Of a DNA stretch of 64,000 nt, positions 1-8,173 are shown one piece after another (position 1 is the stretch's first letter; the number at the start of each line of letters is the position of its first letter). The notes under the pieces are model-generated. The model did no database searches, had not been told where the DNA came from, and saw only the letters and a program-made list of their open reading frames with translations. Where the stretch lies: the NCBI RefSeq assembly GCF_009720825.1, contig NZ_WNKY01000007.1:1-64000 (forward strand), given 5' to 3'. The stretch is from Duganella radicis (GTDB taxonomy: Bacteria > Pseudomonadota > Gammaproteobacteria > Burkholderiales > Burkholderiaceae_D). A program made the translations under genes and the position numbers.

Positions 1-127
1 GACTGCTCGAACCGCTTGGCTATATACCGCCGGCCGAAGCTGAGGCAAACTATTACCGACAACTTTCCGAGCAGGCTAAGTCGCCTGACTCACACCAAAC
101 GGCCTCCTAAATTTCCGGGGCGATTCA
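1..127 (+). mobile_element. Right end of an IS3-family insertion sequence (cut by window edge)
   Basis: The first 110 bases encode the last 35 residues of an IS3-type transposase. Just past its stop, the stretch 101-127 reads, on the opposite strand, TGAATCGCCCCGG followed by AGGAGGCC. This has the TG...CA ends and the GC-rich inner part that I recall for terminal repeats of IS3-family elements in betaproteobacteria. I therefore place the element end at about base 127. The left end and any target duplication lie outside the window. Confidence 0.7.
3..110 (+). CDS. IS3-family transposase OrfB, C-terminal fragment
   Basis: Reading from base 3 gives 35 codons up to TAA at 108-110. The peptide contains LLEPLGYIPPAEAEANYYRQ, the conserved tail of IS3-group OrfB integrases, which is usually seen as LEPIG.IPPAEAE..YY. 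The DDE catalytic core would be upstream of the window. The frame is too short to stand out by length, but the match to the family tail is strong. It is the 5'-truncated end (by window position) of what may be an intact transposase. Confidence 0.85.
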   Translation: MLEPLGYIPPAEAEANYYRQLSEQAKSPDSHQTAS

Positions 128-279
128 GAGTGTCGTCGATGGTTCGCATTATAGTCCTCCGTTCAGGCACTATGCCGCGAAATACGGTGGGTAATCATGA
201 GGGAAAACAAACTGGTTTTTCGGCGAAATCATCGCCGTATGTTAAGTTAGGCTTGTCTAACAGGTAGGCAGGAGGAAGC

Positions 280-1330
280 ATGCTTTTCAAACGACTTACG
301 CAAATTGCGCTGTTGATGGCGGCCCCGCTTGCTTTTGCCGACTCGGTGCCGGCCACGATGGACGGCCAGGCCGGCAAGTATCGGTTTCTGGAGCAGGCCA
401 GCCACCGCTGGCGTTTATGCGCGGTGCTGCCGCATGCTTTCGACCGCTTCTTCTGGGCCGTCGCCTATGGCCTGGACAGACAGGCGACGGCGCTGGGCGT
501 GGACATCGGCATCGCCGAGGCCGGCGGCTACGACCGGCTGTCCGAGCAAAAGCGCCAGATCCGCCAATGCGTGGCCGATCAGGCCGACGCGGTGCTGATC
601 GCCGCCATCAACCCGACCGCCCTCGACGACGAGCTGGCCCTGCTGGCCAGACACGGCATCAAGGTGATCGATCTGGTCAACGGCTTGTCGGGCGATGCCG
701 TGACGGCGCACTCCCACCAGAATTTTTTTTGAATCGGGCGCGCTGGCCACCAGCTACGTGCTGAAAACGTTCAAGGGCCAGGCGCTGCGCATGGCCTGGT
801 TTCCCGGCCCGGCCGACGCGCGCTGGGCGATGAACTTCGACGCCGCCGTGCGCAAGACCCTGGATGCCGGCAAGGGCGAGCTCAAGTCCCTCACCCTGGT
901 GGAAGGCGGCTGGGGCGCCCCCTACATCACCGTGCAAAGCGGCCTGGTGCGGCTGGTGGCCAAAGCCGGGCCGGTGGATGTGATCCTGGCCAACGGGCCG
1001 GCCGCAGAGTTTTCCGCCCGCTTCTTCCCCACCGCCGGCCAACAGCTCAAGATCGTGTCGCTGTACGCCACCGAAGGCGTGGTGACGGAAATGAAGAAAG
1101 GCAGGATTACCGCCATGGTCGCCAACTCGCCCGTCGCCGAAGCCCGCGTCGCGGTCGATCTGGCGGTGCGCGCGCTGGAGCGCCAGCGGATGCCGAAAAC
1201 CGTCCATATCCCGCTGCGCCTGATCACCCAAAACGAGATCGCCAGCTACAGCGTGGACGACGCGCTGGCCCCGCTCAACCTGCGCATGCCGTTGCCGAAG
1301 CTGCCTCCGGTGCAAAACGCGCGCCATTGA
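280..1330 (+). pseudogene. torT: TorT-like periplasmic binding protein, frameshifted
   Basis: Two adjacent frames form one protein. Bases 280-732 encode a signal peptide and an N-terminal lobe with LCAVLPHAFDRFFWAVAYG and EAGGY, as in TorT, the periplasmic TMAO-sensing partner of TorS. Bases 731-1330 encode the C-terminal lobe. The break is at a run of eight Ts (723-730). With seven Ts the reading continues NFFESGALATSYV without interruption, and as written a TGA follows directly. A good ribosome site (AGGAGG, 269-274) precedes the ATG. No torS or reductase gene is adjacent. A sequencing error or RNA-polymerase slippage on T8 could also explain the break. Confidence 0.75.
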
Positions 1331-1394
1331 CCAATTCGTGCTGCCGCGCCACCGGCAAACGGTCATGGGGTCCGGCGCCGCCGCGCATTGAGAC

Positions 1395-2033
1395 TCAATT
1401 CGCCTCCCAGTACCCGCGCCGCAGGGCGATCATCACGGCGTGCGTGCGGTCGCGGGCATCGAGCTTTTGCAGGATGGTTTTCATGTGGGCCTTGATGGTG
1501 TCCTCGCTCAGGCCCAGGCTGGCGCCGACCTTCTGGTTGGAGTTGCCGTCCGCCACCGCGCGCAGCACCTGGATTTCGCGCTTGCTCAACGCGTCGTCCT
1601 GGAAGCTGCTGGCCAGGGCGCAGGCGATTTGCGGCGGCAGCGTGCGCTGGCCGGCATGCACCGCCATGATGTAGTCGCTCAGGTCGGTGCGCGCCAGATT
1701 TTTCAGGATGTAGCCGCTGGCCCCGGCCTTGAGGCCGCGCGTCACCTGCACATCGCCGCTGTAGGTGGTCAGGATGATGACGTGCGCCTTGGGATTGAGT
1801 TCGAGGATGGCGCTGGTCGCCTCGATGCCGTTCCGGCCCGGCATCTGCAAATCCATCAGCGTGATGTCGGGACGGTGCTGGCGGTACAGTTCGACGGCTT
1901 CGAGGCCGTCGCAGGCTTCCGCCACCAGCGCAAACCGGGGCGTGCCCGCCAGCACGGCCGCAATGCCACTGCGCAGCAAGGGATGATCGTCGGCAATCAT
2001 CACCGTGATTCTGTCGTTGCCTCGGCTTAACAT
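1395..2033 (-). CDS. LuxR/NarL-family response regulator
   Basis: This 212-residue cytoplasmic regulator has an N-terminal receiver domain (IADDHP acidic pair near residue 14; predicted phospho-acceptor D61 in LMDLQMPG). A C-terminal LuxR helix-turn-helix follows (LSKREIQVLRAVADG ... LSEDTIKAHMKTI). The ATG at 2033 is chosen because AAGGAG lies 7 nt upstream; a second in-frame ATG at 2000 begins right at the receiver domain. The gene lies 61 bp downstream of the sensor kinase on the same strand, so the two form a likely operon and cognate pair. Targets are not evident. Confidence 0.93.
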   Translation of the reverse strand: MLSRGNDRITVMIADDHPLLRSGIAAVLAGTPRFALVAEACDGLEAVELYRQHRPDITLMDLQMPGRNGIEATSAILELNPKAHVIILTTYSGDVQVTRGLKAGASGYILKNLARTDLSDYIMAVHAGQRTLPPQIACALASSFQDDALSKREIQVLRAVADGNSNQKVGASLGLSEDTIKAHMKTILQKLDARDRTHAVMIALRRGYWEAN

Positions 2034-2094
2034 GAAGGCGCTCCTTGGGTTATCTCGCGCGAGCGTATCACTGGCGGCGGCCGGGTGCATCACC

Positions 2095-5031
2095 CTATCG
2101 TGTATAGGCCAGCGCGGCCGGCAACACCAGTTGCCACTCGGCGCCGCAGCCCTCCTCGTTGCGCAACACCAGTTTGGCGCGGATACGCTGCGCGCGCTCG
2201 GCCATGCCGCGCAAGCCCCAGTGATTCTGGCGCCCGCCCTCACTGACGATGTGGGCCGGAATGCCGCGGCCGTCATCGCGCACCACGCAGCGGAATTCCA
2301 GCGCGCCATACTGGATCTCCACCGCGACGCGTTCGGCGTTGGCGTGGCGGTAGGCATTGGCGACCGCCTCGCTGACGATGGCCAGGGCTTCCTGGTGGAT
2401 GGCCGGCGCCAGCGGACGCACCCTGCCGCCGACTTGCAGCGCGATGGCGTCGGCGTGGGCCGGCCGCAGGCGCGCGGCGGTGGCCCGCACAGCCGCGGCA
2501 AAGTCGGGCGTGTCCGCCTCGTCCTCGCCGCGCAGCTCGCGGATGCGGCCCCGCCCTTCGTCCACCACCTCGTCGGCCTGGCGTAGCGCGTTTTCCAGTT
2601 GCGCGCGGGCGCTGTCCTGCGGCGGCAGCTTCATCACGGCGGCATGCACGTGCAGGATCAGCCCCTGCACCGATTGCAGCAAGGTGTCGTGCAGTTCGCG
2701 AGCGATGCGCTCGCGCTCGCCCACCCGCTCCTGCAAGCGCCCTGCCATGTGCCGCCGCACGCGCGCGATGTGCCAGCGGTAGGCCAGATACGCCAGCGCC
2801 AGCAGCAAGGCGCCGCACAGCAGGCGGAACCAGCCGCGCTCGGTCAGCAGGGGCGCGATCGAGAAGTGCACCACGCTTTCCGGCCCGGTCCACTGGCCGT
2901 TGTAGTCGGAGGCGGCGACGCGGAAATGGTAATCGCCGGCGCCCAGGTTGCTGTAATAGGCGCTGCGGCGCGCGCCAACCTCCTGCCACTGCCCGTCGAC
3001 CTCCTCCAGCCGGTAGCGGAAGCGGACTTTTTCCGGCATCGCCAGCAGCGCCGGCACGGTGTAATCGATCTGCAAGGCGGAACTGCCGGCCGCCAGCCGC
3101 AGCGCGTCCTGCGGCGGCCGGCCTTCGCCTGGCCGGCCGATGGCCTTGATGAGGACCGGCTGGCGCGGCGCGGCCGGCAGCTGCTGCGCCAGGTTCAGGC
3201 GGAAGGTGCCGCCCGAGCGCACGATCCACAAGTGCCCGTCGGACGACAGCACCATCGACGGCGACGGCGTGAGGCGCGGCGCCGCCCCCTCCAGTCCTTC
3301 CTGCTGATCCAGCAGTTCATGGCGCACACGGTAGTCCGGCGCCTGCCGGAACCGGGCCAGTTCGGCGGCCGGAATGCGGAACACGCCGGCCGTGGCGTTC
3401 AGCCACAGGTCGCCGTTGTCCAGCTCGACGATGCCGGACACGCCATCGAACATCTCGCCGCGCACGCCTTGCAGCCGCTGGAAGCGCGCCGCGTCCAGCC
3501 AGGCCACGCCACTGTCGCCGCCAGCCCAGACATGTCCGTCGTGCAGATGCAAGGCCATCAGCAGGCCCAGCGTCATGCCCTCGGCCGGCCCGTAGCTGCG
3601 CCACGCCGCGCCTTCGGCGTGCACCACCCGGCCGGCATGGGTGCCCAGCCACAGCCCGGCGGCGTCGGAGCGGGCCATGACCGCCACGTCGCCGGGATTG
3701 CCGTGTTTTTCCCAGCTGCCGTCGACCTTGCGGCGGTACAGACCATGATTGCGGACCGCCACCAGCAGACTGTCGTCGCGCTCGGCCAGCAGCGTCCCCG
3801 CCATCATGCCACCCAGCCCGGCGGGTAGCGCGATGTTGCGGCTGTCGCCGCCCCGCACCCGGCGCAGGAAACCGTAGGACGAGTACCACAGCGTGCCGTC
3901 GCTGGTGCGGGTCAGGCCGGTGACCCAGTCGGCATAGCCCTCGCGGTTGGGCGGCCAGAGCGGGGTCAGCCTGAACGGGCCGGCGCCGGCGGCGGCGACG
4001 TGGTAGCCGCCGATCCAGGCGCCGCCATGCGCATCGGCCAGCACGGCGGCGCCGACCGCCTCTTCCGGCAGCGCGACCTGCGCCAGCCGGCCCTGGCGGA
4101 AACGGTCTATCCCGGCCGAGGTCGCCGCCCAGACACTGCCTTCCTGATCCTCGAACAGGGCAAACACCGAGCGTCCGCTCAAGCCCAGCGGCGGCGTGGC
4201 AGCGGCGATGCCATGCGCGCCGCGGTATTCCAGCCCTTCCTTCTGGCCCACCCACAAGTCGCCATGGCGGTCGAACAGCAAGCTGGAGGGAGAACCCAGG
4301 TGTTGCCGCCACACCGGCGCCGCCGATGGCTTGCCGCCGCTCAGCTGGTTGAAATGGGCGCGCCGGGCATCCCAGCTCAGCACACTGCCATCGGGCAGGT
4401 TGAACAGCACGCCGGTGCCGCTGTCGACCGCCCTGGCGAACCGCATGGCGCCCGGCCGCAGGCAATACACACCGGCATCGCCCTGCGCCCACAGCACGCC
4501 TTGCCGGTCGCGCATCAGCGTTTTGAACCCGACCTCGGGCAAATGCCACGAGGCTGCCGGCGCCCGCCAGCGCTGGTTCTCCAGATAAAACATGCCGCCC
4601 GAGGTGGCCGCCCAGATGCGGCCGTCGCCATCCTGCTCCAGTCCCCACACGGGACGATTGGGCAAGCCGGCGCCCTCGCCGTAGTTGGTGATGCGCCCCT
4701 GCCGCAGCACGCCGGCGCCGCCGCCGCGGTAGCCTATCCACAAGGAGCCATCGGCAAAGGCGTTGACCAGGCTGACGTTCCTGCTGAGCAGCGGCCCGTT
4801 GGACGGCGCGAACTGTTCAAACTGCATGCCGTCAAAGCGGTACAGGCCGGTGGGCCCGCCCAACCACAACCAGCCGTCGCGGCTCTGGGTGATGGACAGG
4901 ATCAAGCCGGGCGCGCCGTCGCGGGCGGTCCAGCTGGTATGGTGCAGATTGATGGCGGGCAGCGGCGCGCGCGCCTGGCCGATGGCGGGCGACAGACAGC
5001 ACCAGAGTAGCGCAAGCAACCAACGTTTCAT
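2095..5031 (-). CDS. Two-component sensor kinase with beta-propeller sensor (reg_prop/Y_Y_Y)
   Basis: The 978-residue protein has a signal peptide, then many propeller repeats of the DG.LWxG type (residues ~30-600), a Y_Y_Y domain (~660-735), one membrane helix near residue 745, a HisKA_3 dimerisation helix with RIARELHDTLLQ (phospho-accepting His near 778) and a HATPase domain ending in DDGRGIP. This architecture is typical of hybrid-like periplasmic glycan sensors, though it lacks a fused receiver. It is cotranscribed with the LuxR-type regulator downstream. The signal sensed is unknown; a sugar or oligosaccharide is plausible from the architecture alone. Confidence 0.93.
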   Translation of the reverse strand: MKRWLLALLWCCLSPAIGQARAPLPAINLHHTSWTARDGAPGLILSITQSRDGWLWLGGPTGLYRFDGMQFEQFAPSNGPLLSRNVSLVNAFADGSLWIGYRGGGAGVLRQGRITNYGEGAGLPNRPVWGLEQDGDGRIWAATSGGMFYLENQRWRAPAASWHLPEVGFKTLMRDRQGVLWAQGDAGVYCLRPGAMRFARAVDSGTGVLFNLPDGSVLSWDARRAHFNQLSGGKPSAAPVWRQHLGSPSSLLFDRHGDLWVGQKEGLEYRGAHGIAAATPPLGLSGRSVFALFEDQEGSVWAATSAGIDRFRQGRLAQVALPEEAVGAAVLADAHGGAWIGGYHVAAAGAGPFRLTPLWPPNREGYADWVTGLTRTSDGTLWYSSYGFLRRVRGGDSRNIALPAGLGGMMAGTLLAERDDSLLVAVRNHGLYRRKVDGSWEKHGNPGDVAVMARSDAAGLWLGTHAGRVVHAEGAAWRSYGPAEGMTLGLLMALHLHDGHVWAGGDSGVAWLDAARFQRLQGVRGEMFDGVSGIVELDNGDLWLNATAGVFRIPAAELARFRQAPDYRVRHELLDQQEGLEGAAPRLTPSPSMVLSSDGHLWIVRSGGTFRLNLAQQLPAAPRQPVLIKAIGRPGEGRPPQDALRLAAGSSALQIDYTVPALLAMPEKVRFRYRLEEVDGQWQEVGARRSAYYSNLGAGDYHFRVAASDYNGQWTGPESVVHFSIAPLLTERGWFRLLCGALLLALAYLAYRWHIARVRRHMAGRLQERVGERERIARELHDTLLQSVQGLILHVHAAVMKLPPQDSARAQLENALRQADEVVDEGRGRIRELRGEDEADTPDFAAAVRATAARLRPAHADAIALQVGGRVRPLAPAIHQEALAIVSEAVANAYRHANAERVAVEIQYGALEFRCVVRDDGRGIPAHIVSEGGRQNHWGLRGMAERAQRIRAKLVLRNEEGCGAEWQLVLPAALAYTR

Positions 5032-5170
5032 GCAAAACGGGACCGATAATTAGTTGTAATTCGGAATTTTTCTGCCTCGGCAAATATTGTATAGAAATTA
5101 TTCACCCGATAGTGGGTATATACGGACTAGTCGCTTGGCTATGCTGTGCGCTCAACCATAGGAGGCCCTC

Positions 5171-6067
5171 ATGCGACGCACCATCACCAAGCTGTTTTGC
5201 ACCGTCTTGCTGTTCTGTTCCGCCGCGGCCCACGCGGAAGCACCGAAGAGCCAATTCGCCGAAGCCAATGGCGTCAAGCTGCATTACCTGAGTGCCGGCA
5301 AGGGCGATCCGGTGATCCTGCTGCACGGCTACACCCAGTCCAGCCACATGTGGCTGCCGCTGATCGAGCAACTGTCGAAAGACCATCTGGTGATCGCGCC
5401 GGACCTGCGCGGCTTCGGCCAATCCGGCCTGCCGCCGGGTCCCTACACCAAGTCGGTGATGGCGCAGGACGTGCACGCGCTGGTCACCAGCCTGGGCATC
5501 AAGTCGGCCAAGGTGGTCGGCCATGACATCGGCCTGATGGTGGCCTATGCCTACGCCGCCCAGTATCCGCAGGAAGTCAGCAAGATCGCCCTGATGGATG
5601 CCTTCCTGCCCGGCGTCGGCAACTGGAAGGATGTGTGGCTGCTGCGCGATCTGTGGCATTTCCACTTCTACGGCGAGACGCCGCTGGCGCTGGTCAAGGG
5701 CCGCGAGCGCATCTACTTCGAGCACTTCTGGAACGACTTCGCGGCCGACAAGACCAAATCGCTGAGCGAGGCCGACCGCAAGTTCTACGCCGCCGAATAT
5801 GCCCAGCCCGGCCATATGAAGGCCGGCTTCGAAGTGTTCCGCGCCTTCGCCAAGGATGCCGAGGAATTCGCCGCCTACGCCAAAAAGCCGCTCGACATCC
5901 CGATGCTGGTGCTGACCGGCGAAAAAGCCTCCGGCAACGTGCTGATCGAGCAGGCGCGCCTGGTCGACAGCAAGGTCGACGGCGTCATCATCAAGGGCAG
6001 CGGCCACTGGCTGATGGAAGAAGCCACGGCCCAGGTGGTGCCCAAGCTGGTGCAGTTCCTCAGGTGA
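5171..6067 (+). CDS. Secreted alpha/beta hydrolase, epoxide-hydrolase-like
   Basis: The 298-residue alpha/beta-hydrolase has an N-terminal signal peptide (cleavage probably after AHA, residue 22), so it is likely periplasmic. The oxyanion motif HGYTQ is at 52-56. The nucleophile elbow reads VVGHDIG with Asp119 instead of Ser, and the catalytic His is in GSGHW (H279). An Asp nucleophile places it with epoxide hydrolases and haloacid/haloalkane dehalogenases rather than esterases. AGGAGG lies 6 nt before the ATG. It is divergent from the sensor kinase and monocistronic, and the natural substrate cannot be told from sequence. Confidence 0.9.
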   Translation: MRRTITKLFCTVLLFCSAAAHAEAPKSQFAEANGVKLHYLSAGKGDPVILLHGYTQSSHMWLPLIEQLSKDHLVIAPDLRGFGQSGLPPGPYTKSVMAQDVHALVTSLGIKSAKVVGHDIGLMVAYAYAAQYPQEVSKIALMDAFLPGVGNWKDVWLLRDLWHFHFYGETPLALVKGRERIYFEHFWNDFAADKTKSLSEADRKFYAAEYAQPGHMKAGFEVFRAFAKDAEEFAAYAKKPLDIPMLVLTGEKASGNVLIEQARLVDSKVDGVIIKGSGHWLMEEATAQVVPKLVQFLR

Positions 6068-6087
6068 GGCCGGCGCGATGGCTCACG

Positions 6088-6489
6088 TCAGCAAGCCAGC
6101 TGTTCACCTTTCGACTGCCCCGCCAATTGCAGCGCCAGCGCCAGCGCGGTGTCGGCGGTGGCCAGGTGCAATTCGAACCACGGCAGGATCAGGCCGGCGA
6201 CCTGGCGGCCGCGCGCCACCTCGCCCGGCGTCAGGCCGTGCAGCGTGGCCAGCACCCGCGCATGCTGCTCGCGGTGCGAGCGCAGCGCCGGATAGTCGAT
6301 CGCCTCCATTAATGCTTCCTCGACCCGGAAGTCCTCCTCCAGCGCACCGATCAGCTCGGCCATGCCGGCCTCGAAGCGCTCATCCGGCGTCGCCTGCAAG
6401 ATGGCAATCTGTTCCGCCAGCGCTTGGTGCGCCTCGTCAAACAGGGGAATACCCAGCGCCATCCCGGCGCGCCAAACCATGTCTTCCAT
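6088..6489 (-). CDS. Hemerythrin-like oxygen-binding protein
   Basis: The 133-residue four-helix protein carries most of the di-iron ligand set of bacterial hemerythrins: His21, Glu57, His72, His76, His108 and Asp113. The position that normally holds the second His (H54 in the classical numbering, in an HF..EE motif) is Asp53 here (DFRVEE). The ATG at 6489 is preferred because AGGAGG precedes it closely and the protein then begins at the family's usual start; an upstream ATG at 6522 is possible. A perfect FNR/ANR box lies 68-81 bp upstream, so induction at low oxygen is likely. Confidence 0.88.
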   Translation of the reverse strand: MEDMVWRAGMALGIPLFDEAHQALAEQIAILQATPDERFEAGMAELIGALEEDFRVEEALMEAIDYPALRSHREQHARVLATLHGLTPGEVARGRQVAGLILPWFELHLATADTALALALQLAGQSKGEQLAC

Positions 6490-6556
6490 CGCTCCTCCTC
6501 GCCCCGCCTGATGCGGTGTCAATATGGATTATGATTGCGCCGGCTCAGCCGCGTCC

Positions 6557-6570
6557 TTGATCAGGATCAA
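6557..6570. promoter_or_regulatory. FNR/ANR box upstream of hemerythrin
   Basis: TTGATCAGGATCAA is an exact match to the FNR/ANR consensus TTGAT-N4-ATCAA. It lies 68 bp upstream of the hemerythrin start codon at 6489, a spacing compatible with activation from an upstream FNR dimer. The FNR gene itself is not in the window. Confidence 0.75.
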
Positions 6571-6686
6571 ATCCCCGCCAGATGCCGCGCCCAGGTCAAG
6601 GCCTGCCGCTCCAGCAACTCGGGCACGCGGCCGTCGCCCCCCCCGCCGGTGGCCACGCCGCTGGCGGCGATTGCGGGGCCTTGCCC
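6571..6686. other. Stretch between two FNR boxes without a convincing gene
   Basis: On the minus strand an open frame of about 50 codons ends in ...WARHLAGI at a TGA inside the left FNR box. It has no ATG and no ribosome site, and I recognise no family. It may be the decayed 3' end of an older gene or simply an open frame by base composition. A small RNA driven from either FNR box cannot be excluded. Confidence 0.3.
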
Positions 6687-6700
6687 TTGATATAGATCAA
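6687..6700. promoter_or_regulatory. Second FNR/ANR box, upstream of gudP
   Basis: TTGATATAGATCAA is a second exact match to TTGAT-N4-ATCAA, 117 bp upstream of the gudP start and about 116 bp from the first box. It could serve gudP on the right, or a leftward transcript towards the hemerythrin. Confidence 0.65.
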
Positions 6701-6716
6701 ACTTGGCGGACTGGCC

Positions 6717-6737
6717 GATTCATTCAAATAATGAATC
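6717..6737. promoter_or_regulatory. Inverted repeat, candidate gudP-gudD operator
   Basis: GATTCATT-CAAAT-AATGAATC is a perfect 8-bp inverted repeat with a 5-bp spacer, 80 bp upstream of gudP and in an AT-rich patch. It has the form of a dimeric regulator site. The nearby LysR gene (9511-10398) is one candidate regulator but is not adjacent to this promoter. Confidence 0.5.
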
Positions 6738-6817
6738 AATGCATACAGTATTTGGTTTGATCCGGCATCGATCCGGACCTATGATCGGTTCTCATAACTA
6801 TAGGCCACGGAGATACC

Positions 6818-8143
6818 ATGGAACACGTAATAACCCGCAAGCGCTGGCTGATCCTGGCGATGCTGTTTGCGGTCACCACCATCAACTACGCCGACCGCGC
6901 CACCATTTCCATCGCCGGTCCGGAAATCAAAAAAGAACTCGGCCTGTCGGCGGTGCAGATGGGCTTCATTTTCTCGGCCTTCGCCTGGTCCTACGTGGTG
7001 GCCCAGCTGCCGGGCGGCTGGCTGCTGGACCGCTTCGGCTCCAAGATCACCTACTTCTTCAGCATCTTCCTGTGGTCGACCTTCACGCTGTTCACCGGCG
7101 CGGCCGGCTTCTTCACCGGCGCCGCCGCGGTGGGCGTGCTGTTCACGCTGCGGCTGCTGGTGGGCGCGGCCGAGGCGCCTTCCTTCCCCGGCAACAGCCG
7201 CATCGCCTCCTCATGGTTCCCGACCCAGGAGCGCGGGCTGGCGGCCGCCATCTTCAACTCGGCGCAGTACTTCGCCACCGTGCTGTTCGCGCCCATCATG
7301 GGCTGGCTGGTGCACACGCTCGGCTGGCACAGCGTGTTCTACGTGATGGGCGGGCTGGGCATCGTGGTCGCCTTCGTGTGGCTGAAAACCATCTACGGCC
7401 CCAAAGACCATCCCGGCATCAGCGCCGGCGAGCTGCGCTACATTCAGGAAGGCGGCGCGCTGGTCGACCTGGAAGGCACGCAGCGCACCGCGCAGCCCAA
7501 GCAGGTCGACACCCTGGCCTGCATCAAGGAGTTGCTGGGCAACCGCATGCTGCTGGGCGTGTACGTCGGCCAGTACTGCATCACCACCCTGACCTATTTC
7601 TTCCTGACCTGGTTTCCGGTCTATCTGGTGCAGGAGCGCCACATGACCATCCTGAAGGCCGGCTTCGTCGCCTCGCTGCCCGCCATTGCCGGCTTCCTGG
7701 GCGGCATCACCGGCGGCTGGATGTCGGACCGCCTGGCCAGGCGCGGCTATTCGCTGTCGGTGTCGCGCAAGCTGCCCATCGTGCTGGGCATGCTGATGTC
7801 GATGAGCATGATCGCCTGTAACTACATCGAAACCGACGCGCTGGTGGTGGCCGTGATGTCGCTGGCCTTCTTCGGCAAGGGCATCGGCGCGCTGGGCTGG
7901 GCCGTGGTGTCGGACACCTCGCCCAAGGAGGCCGGCGGCCTGAGCGGCGCCCTGTTCAACACCTTCGGCAACACCGCCGGCATCACCACGCCGATCGTGA
8001 TCGGCTACATCGTCGACGCCACCGGCTCCTTTGCCGGCGCGCTGGTGTACGTCGGCGCCAACGCGGCGCTGGCGATCGCCTGCTACCTGTTTGTTGTCGG
8101 CGATATCCAGCGCGTCAAGCTGGTCAAGTCGCTGACATCGTAA
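6818..8143 (+). CDS. gudP: D-glucarate/galactarate MFS permease
   Basis: The 441-residue MFS transporter has twelve predicted membrane helices. It opens with the TTINYADRATISIAGP segment typical of the anion:cation symporter (glucarate/hexuronate) branch. It imports D-glucarate or galactarate with protons across the inner membrane. A ribosome site (GGAG) lies 6 nt upstream of the ATG. The gene is followed 30 bp later by glucarate dehydratase on the same strand, which supports the substrate assignment. An inverted repeat and an FNR box precede it. Galactarate or another aldarate remains possible. Confidence 0.9.
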   Translation: MEHVITRKRWLILAMLFAVTTINYADRATISIAGPEIKKELGLSAVQMGFIFSAFAWSYVVAQLPGGWLLDRFGSKITYFFSIFLWSTFTLFTGAAGFFTGAAAVGVLFTLRLLVGAAEAPSFPGNSRIASSWFPTQERGLAAAIFNSAQYFATVLFAPIMGWLVHTLGWHSVFYVMGGLGIVVAFVWLKTIYGPKDHPGISAGELRYIQEGGALVDLEGTQRTAQPKQVDTLACIKELLGNRMLLGVYVGQYCITTLTYFFLTWFPVYLVQERHMTILKAGFVASLPAIAGFLGGITGGWMSDRLARRGYSLSVSRKLPIVLGMLMSMSMIACNYIETDALVVAVMSLAFFGKGIGALGWAVVSDTSPKEAGGLSGALFNTFGNTAGITTPIVIGYIVDATGSFAGALVYVGANAALAIACYLFVVGDIQRVKLVKSLTS

Positions 8144-8173
8144 AATCAACCCTTCACACCCACCGAGGCCACC

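Noticed and set aside
16..267. 83-codon open frame at the left edge
   Set aside because: It runs out of frame through the transposase tail and past the IS end, has no ribosome site and no recognisable sequence. The transposase fragment explains the first part.
2034..2501. N-terminal extension of the LuxR-type regulator
   Set aside because: It reads through the end of the sensor kinase gene in another frame. The ATG at 2033 has an ideal ribosome site and starts just before the receiver domain.
6756..6790. Direct GATCCGG repeats upstream of gudP
   Set aside because: Two short copies only, without symmetry; too weak to call a binding site.
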